Below, piece after piece: positions 4,921 through 5,152 of a stretch of 5,152 nt of DNA (position 1 is the first letter of the stretch; each line of letters starts with the position of its first letter). The notes below the pieces were generated by a model. The model did no database searches. It had not been told where the DNA came from and saw nothing but the letters and a program-made list of their open reading frames with translations. This DNA comes from an uncultured Pseudomonadota bacterium (GTDB lineage: Bacteria > Pseudomonadota > Alphaproteobacteria > Rs-D84), in the NCBI GenBank assembly GCA_945483255.1, contig CALYRP010000058.1:1-5152 (forward strand), written 5' to 3'. The position numbers and the translations under genes are program-made.

Positions 4921-5152
4921 TCTTTTTTCTTTATCACAGAATTGACATCACTAAAAAAATCTTTCGCTTTCGGATGCGACATTATAAATTTACGCAAACC
5001 AACAATTACAATCGCAATTAAAAACCTTTTTATATATTGTGGGGTCAATAAATCAAATAAAATATCTAGCGATGATTTTTTTGTTTCTTTTTCTTTCTGT
5101 GGCATCCACCAAAACAACAAGCAAACCAATGTCGGCAACATCACACAAAACA
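4917..5152 (-). CDS. small membrane protein, C-terminal part (runs off right edge)
   Basis: The frame is open from the window edge to a TGA at 4917-4919. An ATG at 5141 and GTG at 5144 are possible starts, but the frame continues upstream, so the true start may lie outside. The visible part of about 75 residues has a hydrophobic stretch near its beginning ('MLPTLVCLLFWWM'), a charged linker 'PQKEKETKKSS', a second hydrophobic segment 'FLIAIVIVGL' flanked by Lys and Arg, and a Lys-rich tail ending 'VIKKKD'. This suggests one or two inner-membrane helices. No family is recognised. Confidence 0.55.
   Translation of the reverse strand, partial: FCVMLPTLVCLLFWWMPQKEKETKKSSLDILFDLLTPQYIKRFLIAIVIVGLRKFIMSHPKAKDFFSDVNSVIKKKD

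Noticed and set aside
1..5152. CRISPR array, insertion sequence or transposase
   Set aside because: No regularly spaced direct repeats of CRISPR size, no transposase frame and no terminal inverted repeats with target duplication are visible.

Overview
The window is AT-rich bacterial DNA using the standard code and strong AAGGAG-type ribosome binding sites. It most likely comes from a low-GC proteobacterium. The 3' half of a tRNA-Thr(UGU) looks alphaproteobacterial in its T-arm and acceptor sequence, but that is a judgement from memory and not a database result. Every gene I accept lies on the minus strand.

Positions 1 to about 3808 look like one end of a tRNA-integrated mobile island. A P4-type tyrosine integrase (2490-3629) with a complete catalytic set starts about 130 bp from a 45-bp fragment of tRNA-Thr (3764-3808). 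The fragment carries the anticodon loop, T-arm, acceptor 3' strand and CCA, but no 5' half. It is followed by what looks like the tRNA's own terminator (3815-3840). This is the expected structure of an attachment-site end, with the island to the left. The reconstituted complete tRNA-Thr should lie beyond the left edge.

Island genes follow the integrase in the same direction. They are a 255-aa protein that I read as a remote FtsK/SpoIIIE motor relative without Walker motifs (1636-2403), a structured leader resembling the phage P1/P4 C4 antisense RNA (about 1441-1620), a small 16-residue-repeat beta-flower-like protein (1121-1411), a DNA-deoxyinosine glycosylase of the UDG superfamily (628-1086), and a second, more recognisable FtsK-like protein with both Walker motifs lost, running off the left edge (1-581). 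The last three form a compact operon downstream of the C4-like leader. The leader has three blocks complementary to its own downstream region, 8, 9 and 13 nt long, and a hairpin-plus-T-tract terminator between them and the first operon gene. This suggests antisense or attenuation control of the cargo.

Right of the attachment site, in what should be flanking host DNA or a neighbouring element, are an HNH-type zinc-binding protein (3839-4864) and the C-terminal part of a small membrane protein (4917 to the right edge). The HNH gene has a near-consensus sigma-70 promoter whose spacer is a perfect palindrome and whose -35 box contains the upstream gene's stop codon.

The most unusual content is the pair of walkerless FtsK-like proteins bracketing a C4-like RNA and a base-excision glycosylase on a tRNA-Thr island.
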